A DNA stretch of 64,000 nt from G965212005 sp965212005 (GCA_965212005.1 OZ243038.1:806001-870000); one strand, 5' to 3'. Shown: positions 55,147 to 63,672, counted from the first letter of the stretch. Numbers and translations: made by a program. The notes: generated from the letters alone by a model not told the origin.

Positions 55147-56606
55147 GTAAAGAGCAGTCCATAGATCTAGATCGGAAACAGCTCAAATTGCTTGAGAAAA
55201 TCATCGATCGTCATGTTCCGAACAAAGCAGTTTGGGCATATGGTTCTCGCGTAACGTGGAAAGCCAGCCAAACATCCGATTTGGATCTGGTTGTCTTTGA
55301 TTGCGCTTCAACACAGATTTTTGATCTTAAAGATGCGTTTGAAGAAAGTGATCTATTGATTTCGGTTGATGTGATGGATTGGGAGATAATTCCTGACAAC
55401 TTTAAAGAAAATATAAAGAAAAAATATTTGGTGCTGCAGGAGCAGTTGGAATTGAAAAATTGGCAGACGGTAAAGATAGGAGACGTTGCTAATGTAGTGG
55501 GTGGAGGCACCCCTAGTACAAAAAAGCCAGAATATTGGGGTGGAAAAATTCCTTGGCTAACACCGAGAGATTTGTCAAATTTTTATGGCCGCTACATTTC
55601 AAAAGGTGAAAGAAATATATCTAAACTAGGTCTGTCAAAGTCAAGCTCAAAATTAGCACCAAAAGGGGCGGTTTTGTTAACCACAAGAGCCCCTGTGGGA
55701 TATTTGGCAATTGCAGAAAATGAAGTTTCTACCAATCAAAGATTTAGAAGTTTAATCCCTAATAAAAAAACCAATAACTTGTTCTTGTTTTATTTGTTAA
55801 AGCACAATGTTGAATACTTGAAATCACAATCATCAGGAACAACTTTTGGAGAACTGGCCGGATCAACCTTAAAGTCTTTGTCGTTTCTATTCCCCCCACC
55901 CCCCGAACAAAAAGCCATCGCCGAAGTGCTATCATCCCTTGACGACAAAATAGACCTGCTACACCGCCAGAACAAAACACTTGAAGACATGGCACAAACA
56001 TTATTTCGGCAGTGGTTTGTTGATGAGGCGGATGAGGATTTAGAATTATCTGAATTTGTTGAAATTAACCCTAAAGAAAATCTGAGCAAGGGGACTACTG
56101 CTCCATACCTTGAAATGAAAAATGTTCAAAATGATAGTTCTTCCCCGTCTTGCTGGCAAGATAGAAAGTTTGTCTCGGGTAGCAAATTCAAAAATGGAGA
56201 CTCTCTGTTAGCTCGCATAACCCCTTGTTTAGAGAATGGCAAATCAGCCTTTGTCCAATTTCTGGAGAATAATGATCAGGTCGGCTGGGGATCTACTGAA
56301 TTTCTTGTTCTGAGAGCCAAGCAAAGATTCCATCCTTTTTGCTCATATTTATTAGCAAAAAATGAAGACTTCAAGTCTTTTGCTATCGGAAGCATGACTG
56401 GCAGTTCTGGCAGACAGAGGGTTCAAACTGAAAGTTTGTTTAGTTATATTCTTGGAAGTCCAACTAAAAACAGGTTACAAGAATTGAATAAAACTTTTGA
56501 AATAACAATCCAAAAAATCCAAGTGAATGCGAAACAAATTCAAACACTATCAAACCTGCGCGATACTTTGTTGCCAAAGCTGATGATCGGCAAAGTTAGG
56601 GTATAA
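55143..56606 (+). CDS. Nucleotidyltransferase-HsdS fusion: MNT domain plus type I specificity subunit
   Basis: A single 487-residue frame. Residues 1-~97 are a complete MNT nucleotidyltransferase (YGSRVTWKASQTSDLDLVVF with GS-x10-DxD, third acid in ISVDVMDW). From about 98 it is an HsdS subunit: first target recognition domain (NWQTVKIGDVANVVGGGTPS to about 260), the first conserved helical region (PPPPEQKAIAEVLSSLDDKI and LHRQNKTLEDMAQTLFRQWF), a second recognition domain (about 300-440) and the C-terminal conserved helix (LSNLRDTLLPKLMIGK). Ordinary HsdS begins near the equivalent of residue 103, so the fusion adds a full enzyme. No internal start with a good ribosome site was seen at the junction. 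HsdS would assemble with HsdM. The coupled upstream HEPN gene suggests a toxin held by the methylase complex; that is inference. Confidence 0.88.
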   Translation: MSKEQSIDLDRKQLKLLEKIIDRHVPNKAVWAYGSRVTWKASQTSDLDLVVFDCASTQIFDLKDAFEESDLLISVDVMDWEIIPDNFKENIKKKYLVLQEQLELKNWQTVKIGDVANVVGGGTPSTKKPEYWGGKIPWLTPRDLSNFYGRYISKGERNISKLGLSKSSSKLAPKGAVLLTTRAPVGYLAIAENEVSTNQRFRSLIPNKKTNNLFLFYLLKHNVEYLKSQSSGTTFGELAGSTLKSLSFLFPPPPEQKAIAEVLSSLDDKIDLLHRQNKTLEDMAQTLFRQWFVDEADEDLELSEFVEINPKENLSKGTTAPYLEMKNVQNDSSSPSCWQDRKFVSGSKFKNGDSLLARITPCLENGKSAFVQFLENNDQVGWGSTEFLVLRAKQRFHPFCSYLLAKNEDFKSFAIGSMTGSSGRQRVQTESLFSYILGSPTKNRLQELNKTFEITIQKIQVNAKQIQTLSNLRDTLLPKLMIGKVRV

Positions 56607-56622
56607 AAAAGACAATCTACCC

Positions 56623-58428
56623 ATGGAAACCGTAAAAGAATTAATGGACTGCATACTGGAGAAATGTGCCGACGGAGATCACCTATTCCGAGGCACAACA
56701 CAAGTTTATAGCAATACAAAGGATGGCATCAATTCATCACTGTACCGCTGGGCAAAGGATGAAAACGTCATGTTCCATAAAAACTACAAACCCGTAGACA
56801 TAGAGAAAGAAATTGTGGAAAAAGCACAAAGATTCTTTTCACCTAATGCCAGCAACATAGAGATATTGACCGACTTGCGCCATTATGATGGCAAGGTAAA
56901 TCTGATTGACTTTAGCCACAATCTGTATGTTGCCCTGTTTTTTGCTTGCAATGGCCATTTCAACAAAAACGGTGAATTAGTATTCTTCAATACAGCTAAC
57001 CATCAGCCAATAAAAGAAGATATTGACTACAACAACAGAGAGGTGGAGGTAAGCATAGTACGCCCCGCCAATACCCAAACCAGCCAGAGGCGGACAATTT
57101 CTCAAAGCAGTGTTTTCCTGTTTACTCAAGACGGCTATATTCAAAAAGACCATCACGACATCTTTACCTGGGAAATTAAAAAAGAGCTTAAACAGGGAAT
57201 TTTGGAGTTCTTAAAGCAGTTTCACAATATATCCATTGATACCATTTATAACGACATAATCGGTTTTATCACCAACGAAAAAAATTACGAGACTGGAGCA
57301 GTGCATTTTTATAGAGGCCTTGCAAAATATGCGTCAGGAAAATATGAGGAAGCTATAGAAGACTACAACAAATCAATTGAAATTAGCCCACAACGTGCTG
57401 AAGCATACAATAACCGGGGCAATGCTAAACAAGCATTAGAAAAGTATAAGGAAGCCTTAGATGACTACAACAAAGCAATTGAAATTAACCCACAAAGTCC
57501 TGAAGCACACAACAACCGGGGCAATGCTAAACAAGAATTAGAAAAGTATAAGGAAGCCATAGATGACTACAACAAAGCAATTGAAATTAATCCACAAAAT
57601 GCTAAAGCACACAACAACCGGGGCAATGCTAAACAAGAATTAGAAAAGTATAAGGAAGCCATAGATGACTACAACAAAGCAATTGAAATTAATCCACAAA
57701 ATGCTAAAGCACACAACAACCGGGGCAATGCTAAACAAGAATTAGAAAAGTATAAGGAAGCCATAGATGACTACAACAAAGCAATTGAAATTAATCCACA
57801 ATATGCTGAAGCACACAACAACCGGGGCAATGCTAAACAAGAATTAGAAAAGTATAAGGAAGCCATAGATGACTACAACAAAGCAATTGAAATTAATCCA
57901 CAAAATGCTAAAGCACACAACAACCGGGGCCATGCTAAACAAGAATTAGAAAAGTATAAGGAAGCCATAGATGACTACAACAAAGCAATTGAAATTAATC
58001 CACAATATGCTGAAGCACACAACAACCGGGGCAATGCTAAACAAGCATTAGAAAAGTATAAGGAAGCCTTAGATGACTACAACAAAGCAATTGAAATTGA
58101 CCCACAAAGTCCTGAAGCACACAACAACCGGGGCAATGCTAAACAAGCATTAGGAAAGTATAAGGAAGCCTTAGATGACTACAACAAAGCAATTGAAATT
58201 GACCCACAAGATGCTGTAGCACACAACAACCGGGGCAATGCTAAACAAGCATTAGAAAAGTATAAGGAAGCCTTAGATGACTACAACAAAGCAATTGAAA
58301 TTGACCCACAATATGGTAATGCATACTATAACCGAGGCATTACAAAACTTAAGTTAGGAAAACGTGAGGAAAGCATAGAAGACTGCAACAAAGCGATTGA
58401 GCTTAATTCTGCACTTGCAAAGAAATAA
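56623..58428 (+). CDS. FRG-domain protein with eleven TPR repeats
   Basis: A 601-residue protein beginning 16 bp after the fusion gene, so probably in the same transcript. The N-terminal ~200 residues have the FRG-domain pattern (HLFRGTTQVYSNTKDGINSS near 20-40, LTDLRHYDGKVNLIDFSHNL near 85-105, LFFACNG). Residues ~228-601 are eleven tetratricopeptide repeats of 34 residues, nine of them nearly identical (NNRGNAKQELEKYKEAIDDY). The near identity extends to the DNA (102-bp units), so the copy number may change easily. FRG domains occur in several anti-phage or stress genes but their activity is not established. No signal or membrane segment. Confidence 0.82.
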   Translation: METVKELMDCILEKCADGDHLFRGTTQVYSNTKDGINSSLYRWAKDENVMFHKNYKPVDIEKEIVEKAQRFFSPNASNIEILTDLRHYDGKVNLIDFSHNLYVALFFACNGHFNKNGELVFFNTANHQPIKEDIDYNNREVEVSIVRPANTQTSQRRTISQSSVFLFTQDGYIQKDHHDIFTWEIKKELKQGILEFLKQFHNISIDTIYNDIIGFITNEKNYETGAVHFYRGLAKYASGKYEEAIEDYNKSIEISPQRAEAYNNRGNAKQALEKYKEALDDYNKAIEINPQSPEAHNNRGNAKQELEKYKEAIDDYNKAIEINPQNAKAHNNRGNAKQELEKYKEAIDDYNKAIEINPQNAKAHNNRGNAKQELEKYKEAIDDYNKAIEINPQYAEAHNNRGNAKQELEKYKEAIDDYNKAIEINPQNAKAHNNRGHAKQELEKYKEAIDDYNKAIEINPQYAEAHNNRGNAKQALEKYKEALDDYNKAIEIDPQSPEAHNNRGNAKQALGKYKEALDDYNKAIEIDPQDAVAHNNRGNAKQALEKYKEALDDYNKAIEIDPQYGNAYYNRGITKLKLGKREESIEDCNKAIELNSALAKK

Positions 58429-58585
58429 CACCCATGACCACCTCTGCGAATCCGTCCTTGAAGGACCGAGACCAGTCTCGCCTCGGCCCGGACTACGCTT
58501 CTCCTTCCTTCAAATGACAGGAGCAGGAAAGGCCGGATTATCTGTTCTTGTCCTGTATGGATCGCAAAATCGCTATTGCCCTCTC
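58429..58585. other. Intergenic stretch after the FRG-TPR gene
   Basis: No gene or clear terminator is recognised. A short plus-strand frame here has no family resemblance. Confidence 0.4.
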
Positions 58586-59359
58586 ACAGACTAACCATCA
58601 ATCAGGGGTAAACTAACAAGTGGTGGCAGGTTGAATAACAATCAGCCACACCCCAGCCTAACAATCAGCCAGGGTCCAAACTAACAATCAGCACCCCCAA
58701 ACCTTGCAATCAGCCACCCCCTAAACTTGCAATTAGTCGGATATGAAACAAGCCATTTACCCGCACCGGGCTGAAAAAACCCTGCAATTGTACGCCGTGC
58801 TGGTGCGTTTGCTTTGAGGACTACCAAAAGCCTCGAACGCCCGCTCGGCAATAACCCCGCGGTATCCAGCCATTCTTAGCCGTAGGCTGACAATTAGACG
58901 CGCCCCAAAATAACAATCAGCCAGCGTCTGGACTAACAATCAGCCAACGGCTAAACTAACAATCTTCCAGCGTCTGGACTAACAATCAGCCAACAGCTAA
59001 ACTAACAATCTTCCAGCGTCTGGACTAACAATCAGCCAACGGCTAAACTAACAATCTTCCAGCGTCTGGACTAACAATCAGCCAACGGCTAAACTAACAA
59101 TCTTCCAGCGTCTGGACTAACAATCAGCCAACGGCTAAACCAACAATCTTCCAGCGTCTGGACTAACAATCAGCCAACGGCTGAACTAACAATCTTCCAG
59201 CGTCTGGACTAACAATCAGCCAACGGCTAAACTAACAATCTTCCAGCGTCTGGACTAACAATCAGCCAACGGCTAAACTAACAATCTTCCAGCGTCTGGA
59301 CTAACAATCAGCCAATGGCTAAACTAACAATCTGCCAGCGTCTGGACTAACCATTAGCC
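58586..59359 (+). repeat. 23-bp/46-bp tandem repeat array with alternating small hairpins
   Basis: Degenerate CTAACAATCAGCC-type units lie at 58586-58745, then about 140 bp without units, then a regular array from about 58911 to 59359 of roughly twenty 23-bp half-units. They alternate between two types: CTAACAATC-AGCCAACGGCT-AAA and CTAACAATC-TTCCAGCGTCTGGA. Each type contains its own small inverted repeat (AGCC/GGCT and TCCAG/CTGGA). The last unit ends three bases before the ATG of the DUF4143 gene. There are no unique spacers, so it is not a CRISPR array. It contains no gene. It could be protein-binding iterons, an RNA hairpin array in a leader, or a simple minisatellite. Confidence 0.9.
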
Positions 59360-59362
59360 GCG

Positions 59363-60607
59363 ATGAATATGCCCATTTACAAGCGCCACATTGAGCCACG
59401 CCTGCGAGAGGCGCTGGCGGATACTCCTGTTGTTCTGCTACAGGGGCCGCGGCAGTGTGGCAAGACCACGCTTGCCCAGGTGGTGGGGGAAACGGACGGG
59501 TATGCTTACTTCACTTTTGATGATGAGGCCACGAAATTTTTTGCCGAGGATGACCCCGCAGGTTTTGTGAATTCTTTGCCGGAACGGGTCATATTGGACG
59601 AAGTACAAAGGGTTCCCAAACTTTTTTCATCCATTAAATTGTCGGTGGATCGTAACCGTGAGCCCGGGCGTTTTATTTTGACGGGTTCAATGCGAGTTTT
59701 GCACCTTTCCAAAATTAACGATTCCCTTGCCGGTCGAATGGGCATCATCGGATTGCACCCTTTAGCGCAAAGTGAAATTGAACAGATCAAACCGGACTTT
59801 TTGGATCGCTTGTTTTCGCCGAACTTCACGGCACGACAAGAACAGCCTTCAAAGAACCAGATCATAAACCGCATTGTTACCGGCGGTTACCCGGAAGCGC
59901 TTAAACGCCCCACGGAGCCAGGACAAGCCAGGTGGTATAAATCCTACATTGAGACCATCATTGAACGCGATGTGCCGGACATTGCGAACATTCACTCGCT
60001 CAAAGCGCTATCTCAACTAATTAAATTAGCAGCGGCGCACACCTCTCGGCTTTTGAGTGTGAATGGTTTGGCGTCTTCTTTCCAACTTAACAGGCTGACC
60101 ATTCAGAGTTATCTGACACTGCTTGAAAAATTGTTTTTGCTGGAAATCCTGCCGGCATGGCACGGCAATTACACCAAGCGATTGGTAAAAACCCCCAAAC
60201 TTCATATCGGCGATACTGGAATTGTCTGTGCTTTGCTGAACCTCAACAGTTCGGAACTTGCAAAAAACCACGCCCTGCATGGTCATATTCTTGAGACATT
60301 TGTTTTTCAGGAACTAAAGCGGCAGGCAAGCGGGCATATTCGACCGCATACTTTCCATCACTTCCGGGACAAGCACGGCGTGGAAGTGGACATCGTTATA
60401 CAACGGGGAGTAACCGCGTTGGCGGGAGTGGAAGTAAAAGCATCGGCCACGGTCACCCCCTCCGACTTCAAGGGGCTGCGTAAACTACAAGAGGCTACCG
60501 GCAAGCGTTTCGCGGGCGGTGTGTTGCTCTACAACGGCGACACCACACTGAGCTTTGGGAAAGACCTGTATGCTCTGCCGTTACGCAAACTTTGGGAGGC
60601 AATATAA
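59363..60607 (+). CDS. AAA_14/DUF4143 ATPase
   Basis: A 414-residue protein of the AAA_14-DUF4143 family. Walker A is LLQGPRQCGKTTL (near 25-37), Walker B is RVILDEVQRVP (near 75-85), and sensor-like ILTGSMRVLHL follows. The C-terminal DUF4143 region has the restriction-nuclease-like core FRDKHGVEVDIVI...AGVEVKAS, typical of this family. Length is normal. The cellular role is unknown; such ATPases are often found in defence or toxin-rich islands and beside type I restriction genes. Its start lies at the end of the hairpin repeat array, and it is followed after 7 bp by the hsdR fragment. Confidence 0.87.
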   Translation: MNMPIYKRHIEPRLREALADTPVVLLQGPRQCGKTTLAQVVGETDGYAYFTFDDEATKFFAEDDPAGFVNSLPERVILDEVQRVPKLFSSIKLSVDRNREPGRFILTGSMRVLHLSKINDSLAGRMGIIGLHPLAQSEIEQIKPDFLDRLFSPNFTARQEQPSKNQIINRIVTGGYPEALKRPTEPGQARWYKSYIETIIERDVPDIANIHSLKALSQLIKLAAAHTSRLLSVNGLASSFQLNRLTIQSYLTLLEKLFLLEILPAWHGNYTKRLVKTPKLHIGDTGIVCALLNLNSSELAKNHALHGHILETFVFQELKRQASGHIRPHTFHHFRDKHGVEVDIVIQRGVTALAGVEVKASATVTPSDFKGLRKLQEATGKRFAGGVLLYNGDTTLSFGKDLYALPLRKLWEAI

Positions 60608-60614
60608 AAAAGTT

Positions 60615-60779
60615 ATGCCCGCCCTCTACGAATCCGATGTTGAAAAATTTGCCATGGAACTGCTGATAAAGCAGGGCTATGTTTATCTGTCGCCGGGCGA
60701 ACAGGCGCTTGAGCGGGAAAGTCTTTCGGAGGTGTTTTTACGCAACCGCCTGAAAACCTCGATTGACAATCTCAACTGA
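60615..60779 (+). pseudogene. hsdR: hsdR 5' fragment (54 codons)
   Basis: The 54 residues MPALYESDVEKFAMELLIKQ, GYVYLSPGEQ, RESLSEVFLRNRLKTSIDNL match the extreme N-terminus of the type I restriction subunit HsdR, which is normally about 1000 residues. The frame ends in TGA. The next bases (TFPAA in another frame) may still be hsdR, so the true breakpoint is near 60795. The motor and nuclease domains are absent from the window. The restriction activity of this locus is therefore lost unless hsdR is elsewhere. Confidence 0.8.
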
Positions 60780-60972
60780 CCTTCCCGGCGGCGTGAAAGG
60801 TCATAACCAGGAACACTGGGCTCGGCTCCAGCTGAACAATGCTGATGACGGCGCCGCCTCGCCCCTTGTAGGTTCCGGAGATGACTTCGACCGAGTCGTT
60901 GAGGCACAGAGACGCTTGAGGGTGCCGGACCCCGGCATAGAACGCCTTTTCGATTTCCTCGGGAATACGCAT
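60772..60972 (-). CDS. KOW-like small protein, integron-cassette gene, 3' truncated
   Basis: Starts at ATG 60972 (MRIPEEIEKAFYAGVRHPQA), 15 bp after an attC site, which is the usual place for a cassette gene start. The centre (NDSVEVISGTYKGRGGAVIS) is a KOW-type beta motif like that of NusG/ribosomal L24-like proteins, and resembles a small uncharacterised protein family. The last ~10 residues (TFHAAGKVS) come from the hsdR side, so the original C-terminus is lost. Function unknown. Confidence 0.6.
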   Translation of the reverse strand: MRIPEEIEKAFYAGVRHPQASLCLNDSVEVISGTYKGRGGAVISIVQLEPSPVFLVMTFHAAGKVS

Positions 60973-60987
60973 GTTTGCGCGTTGCCT

Positions 60988-61048
60988 GTCTAACGCCTCA
61001 CATCAGCGGCGCGGCGTAGCCGCGTCCGACTGCATGCGCTTGTTAGGT
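60988..61048 (-). other. Integron attC recombination site
   Basis: A 61-bp imperfect palindrome. On the minus strand it begins ACCTAACAAGCGCATGC and ends GAGGCGTTAGAC, with both core sites fitting the consensus (RYYYAAC and GTTRRRY). The central stem is GACGCGGC-TAC-GCCGCGCC. In its usual orientation it would terminate a cassette located to the right and precede the KOW-like gene to the left. Confidence 0.75.
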
Positions 61049-61104
61049 GCGTTAGTGAATAAAGTATCCATACCACTCTCTTTCGTGACAGTATAGCATT
61101 ACTC

Positions 61105-61431
61105 TACTGCGCCACCGCGCGCCTGATGGGCGCCAAACCCGAGCGCATCATCTACCGCCACCTGCTACCCGGCTTCGCCGGCCACATCATCGCCTCGGCC
61201 ACGCTCTCCATCCCCGGCATGATCCTCGGCGAAACCGCGCTGTCCTTCCTCGGCCTCGGCCTGCGCCCGCCCATCACCAGCTGGGGCGTGCTGCTCAACG
61301 AAGCCCAGAACATGAACGTGGTGGCCCTGTACCCGTGGCTGATCCTGCCGGTGGCACCGGTAATCATCGTCATCCTCGCCTTCAATTTCTTCGGCGACGG
61401 GCTGCGGGACGCGGCGGATCCGTATAAATGA
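61105..61431 (+). pseudogene. OppC/DppC-type peptide ABC permease, C-terminal fragment
   Basis: About 105 residues of the C-terminal part of a dipeptide/oligopeptide ABC transporter inner-membrane permease: the EAA loop region (MGAKPERIIYRHLLPG), ETALSFLGLGLRPPITSWGV, a last membrane helix (YPWLILPVAPVIIVILAFNF) and the typical ending GDGLRDAADPYK. The N-terminal two thirds are missing; the match starts near 61105 right after non-homologous DNA. The internal ATG at 61126 is a conserved methionine region, not a true start. No partner transporter genes are present. Confidence 0.85.
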
Positions 61432-61642
61432 GGGGGAAATAATAAGAAATTCAGAAAAATTTGCATAAATTATTAGACGAAATAAGGATAGAGAAACCAA
61501 TCTAATCCGTTATATTATAAAATAAAAATATATGTGCCATCAAAAATATCCGTAATTTTTCAGTATTTTTCCTTGAAAAATGCACAGAAAATTGCCCTGA
61601 AACAGGATAAAATCCCGCTTCCCTGTTTTTGGGAAGTGAAAA
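61432..61642. other. AT-rich intergenic region before the Fic gene
   Basis: Strongly AT-rich, no gene. It probably contains the Fic promoter; a TAAAAT hexamer lies about 30 bp upstream of the start but no well-spaced -35 was found. Confidence 0.4.
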
Positions 61643-62806
61643 ATGTCATTTGAACACCTGAAATTTGCCCGCCACTGGGAACTGTCCACCGAGACAATCT
61701 ATAAGTTGGGCCAGTGCCGGGCCTTGACCAACAGTCTGGCAATGGTGCCGCTCAGGCCCGAAAGCAAAAGCGAACTCAAGCGGGTTTCTTTGATCAAAGG
61801 CGCCCAGGCGACCACCGCCATTGAAGGCAATACGCTCACCGAGGACGAGGTTGGAAAAGTCCTGGAAGGCCAACGCCTTGCCGAAAGCAAAACCTATCAA
61901 GCGAAGGAGGTGGAAAATATTCTGCGGGCGATGAATGAAATCATGGACGACCTGATCACCCAACCGACGCCCGCCATTATCACCCCGGAACTCCTGAAAC
62001 AATATCATCGATTGGTCGGTGACGGTTTATCCGCGCCCTTCAACGCAACGCCGGGCGAATTTGCCCAATCACAACGCACGGTCGGGAGATACCGCTGCCC
62101 TCCGCCCGGCCGCGCAAAGAGCCAGGTTGAAGGGCTGGTAAAACGCCTTTGCGACTGGTTACAAAAAGAGTTCGAGTTTGTATCCGGCAAACAATCGTTC
62201 AGAGACGGAATCGTTCAGGCGATCGTTACCCACGTGTATATTGAATGGATACATCCATTTGACGACGGCAATGGACGCACCGGCAGGCTGGTTGAGTTTT
62301 ATCTGCTGCTCAGGGCGGGAGTGCCGGATATTTGCGCGCACATTTTATCCAACCACTACAACGACACCCGGCCTGAATACTACGCCCATATACACAAAGC
62401 CCAAGACGAGCGGCAACTGACTTCATTCATCGCCTACGCGGTTACCGGGTTTCTGGACGGCCTGAATGAAGTTTGGAACATCGTCGCCAATGAGTTGCTT
62501 CAAAAGGCCTGGCGAGGCTACGTTTATGACAAACTCGCCAGCTTGAAATGGAGCAAACCGGTGTTCACGAGGCGGCGGAGGTTGTTACTGGATATGACGC
62601 CTGGGGAATCATACAATCTTGACTCCATTCAGTTGGTATCGCCCAAAATCACCCGGAAATACGCCACGGTCAATATTTCCACCGTGAAAAGAGATATTCG
62701 AGATTTGACAGCAGCGGAGTTATTGGTCAAGGACCCAAAAACCGGGGAGGTTTCAGCAAATATCCAGGCCCTGAGGAATTACTTACTACCCCGACAAGTT
62801 GCATAA
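61643..62806 (+). CDS. Fic family protein (putative AMP-transferase)
   Basis: A 387-residue Fic protein. The catalytic loop HPFDDGNGRTGR (near 207-218) matches HPFxDGNGRxxR exactly, so the active-site histidine is present. An N-terminal inhibitory helix of the (S/T)xxxE(G/N) type is visible in TTAIEGNTL (near 56-62), which places it with class II Fic proteins that are auto-inhibited. The C-terminal ~90 residues (KITRKYATVNISTVKRDIRD) look like a winged helix, common in this group. Fic enzymes transfer AMP from ATP to target proteins. The gene is intact while its neighbours on both sides are fragments. Similar genes often sit in type I restriction islands. Confidence 0.9.
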   Translation: MSFEHLKFARHWELSTETIYKLGQCRALTNSLAMVPLRPESKSELKRVSLIKGAQATTAIEGNTLTEDEVGKVLEGQRLAESKTYQAKEVENILRAMNEIMDDLITQPTPAIITPELLKQYHRLVGDGLSAPFNATPGEFAQSQRTVGRYRCPPPGRAKSQVEGLVKRLCDWLQKEFEFVSGKQSFRDGIVQAIVTHVYIEWIHPFDDGNGRTGRLVEFYLLLRAGVPDICAHILSNHYNDTRPEYYAHIHKAQDERQLTSFIAYAVTGFLDGLNEVWNIVANELLQKAWRGYVYDKLASLKWSKPVFTRRRRLLLDMTPGESYNLDSIQLVSPKITRKYATVNISTVKRDIRDLTAAELLVKDPKTGEVSANIQALRNYLLPRQVA

Positions 62807-62827
62807 CTAATCGCAATTCCGCAGTTC

Positions 62828-63225
62828 CTAAAACAACGCCGCGTCAGCCAGCAACACCGTGCTGAACTTGTCCGTGAACCGCTCCTCCAGAATTTCCTTC
62901 GGCGAAATCGGGTTGAGGCGCTTGTCGTAACAAAAAGCATAGCGCCCGGCCAACTCTACGACGGCGGCCAGTTTGTCCCGGCGTTCGTATGATGGAAAAA
63001 ACGGCGCGTGCAGGGACAGATGAATGGCGGGTTTGATGGTTGGCAGAAGCGCGAGCAGCGAAGGCACAAGATCGAACTCGGCGCCTTCGACGTCCATTTT
63101 CAGCAAATCAATTTTCTCGATTCCCCAGAACTCGATGAGCGAAAAAATATCCATCACCAGCACCGCAACGCCATCGCCGCCCGGCGCCGTCCGCACCTGC
63201 GTTTCACTGTTGCCGAAGCCTAAGT
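62828..63225 (-). pseudogene. FkbM-family methyltransferase, C-terminal fragment
   Basis: The segment IDLLKMDVEGAEFDLVPSLL is the FkbM methyltransferase signature, followed by the normal C-terminal region to a TAG stop at 62828-62830. The N-terminal SAM-binding strands are missing: homology begins at about FGNSETQVRT (63225), exactly where an IS91-type element end is found. The predicted start MRTAPGGDG is only an internal codon. It lies convergent to the Fic gene with 21 bp between. Confidence 0.8.
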
Positions 63226-63672
63226 ATAAGAAGAATTAACACCCTGTTTCCCATAATCTTACCAAGAAAAGAAAGAGCTTCGCGAAGCCGTCCAGTCCGG
63301 AACACCGGAAATCTGACTGGTTTCAGCCGACACGCCCAATATTGCTCCTTCCCGCCGGTCATTCCTGTCAAATTCCGGCCACCAGGCATGCCGACTACCT
63401 GCCGCTCCTTTTGCCGGCGGCAATTTGCTGAGTTGACTGAGTCAAACTGATCTCATCGACTACCCGAACAAACCTGTTTGGGGCGCTGCCCTGCTCTCGG
63501 GTAATGGGTTGAATTCTTTTGCTTCCGCTTTTCTCTGAAGGTGTGCAAGGATCTGCTTGATCAGCGCAGGGGCTTCGATACTGGCGATTACCTTGACAGT
63601 GCCGACGCATTCTTCGCAAGTCGTAATTTCAATATTGAAAACCCGTTTCAAGCATTGTGCCCGGGTCATCGC
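63222..63672 (-). mobile_element. IS91-family element, 3' end
   Basis: The minus strand carries the C-terminus of a Y2/HUH transposase and then ~230 bp of untranslated element end, finishing in GTGTTAATTCTTCTTATACTT at 63226-63246 or so, which resembles the rolling-circle origin end of IS801/IS91-type elements. The 5' part of the element is missing beyond 63672. Confidence 0.6.
63460..63672 (-). pseudogene. IS91-type transposase, C-terminal fragment
   Basis: TRAQCLKRVFNIEITTCEEC, VGTVKVIASIEAPALIKQIL, AHLQRKAEAKEFNPLPESRA: this is the zinc-finger-like C-terminal end of IS91/IS801 transposases, with the second cysteine pair replaced in part. The N-terminal catalytic domain is absent. Confidence 0.75.

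Noticed and set aside
58586..59359. Possible CRISPR array
   Set aside because: Units are directly adjacent with a 23/46-bp period and no unique spacers; no cas genes are present.
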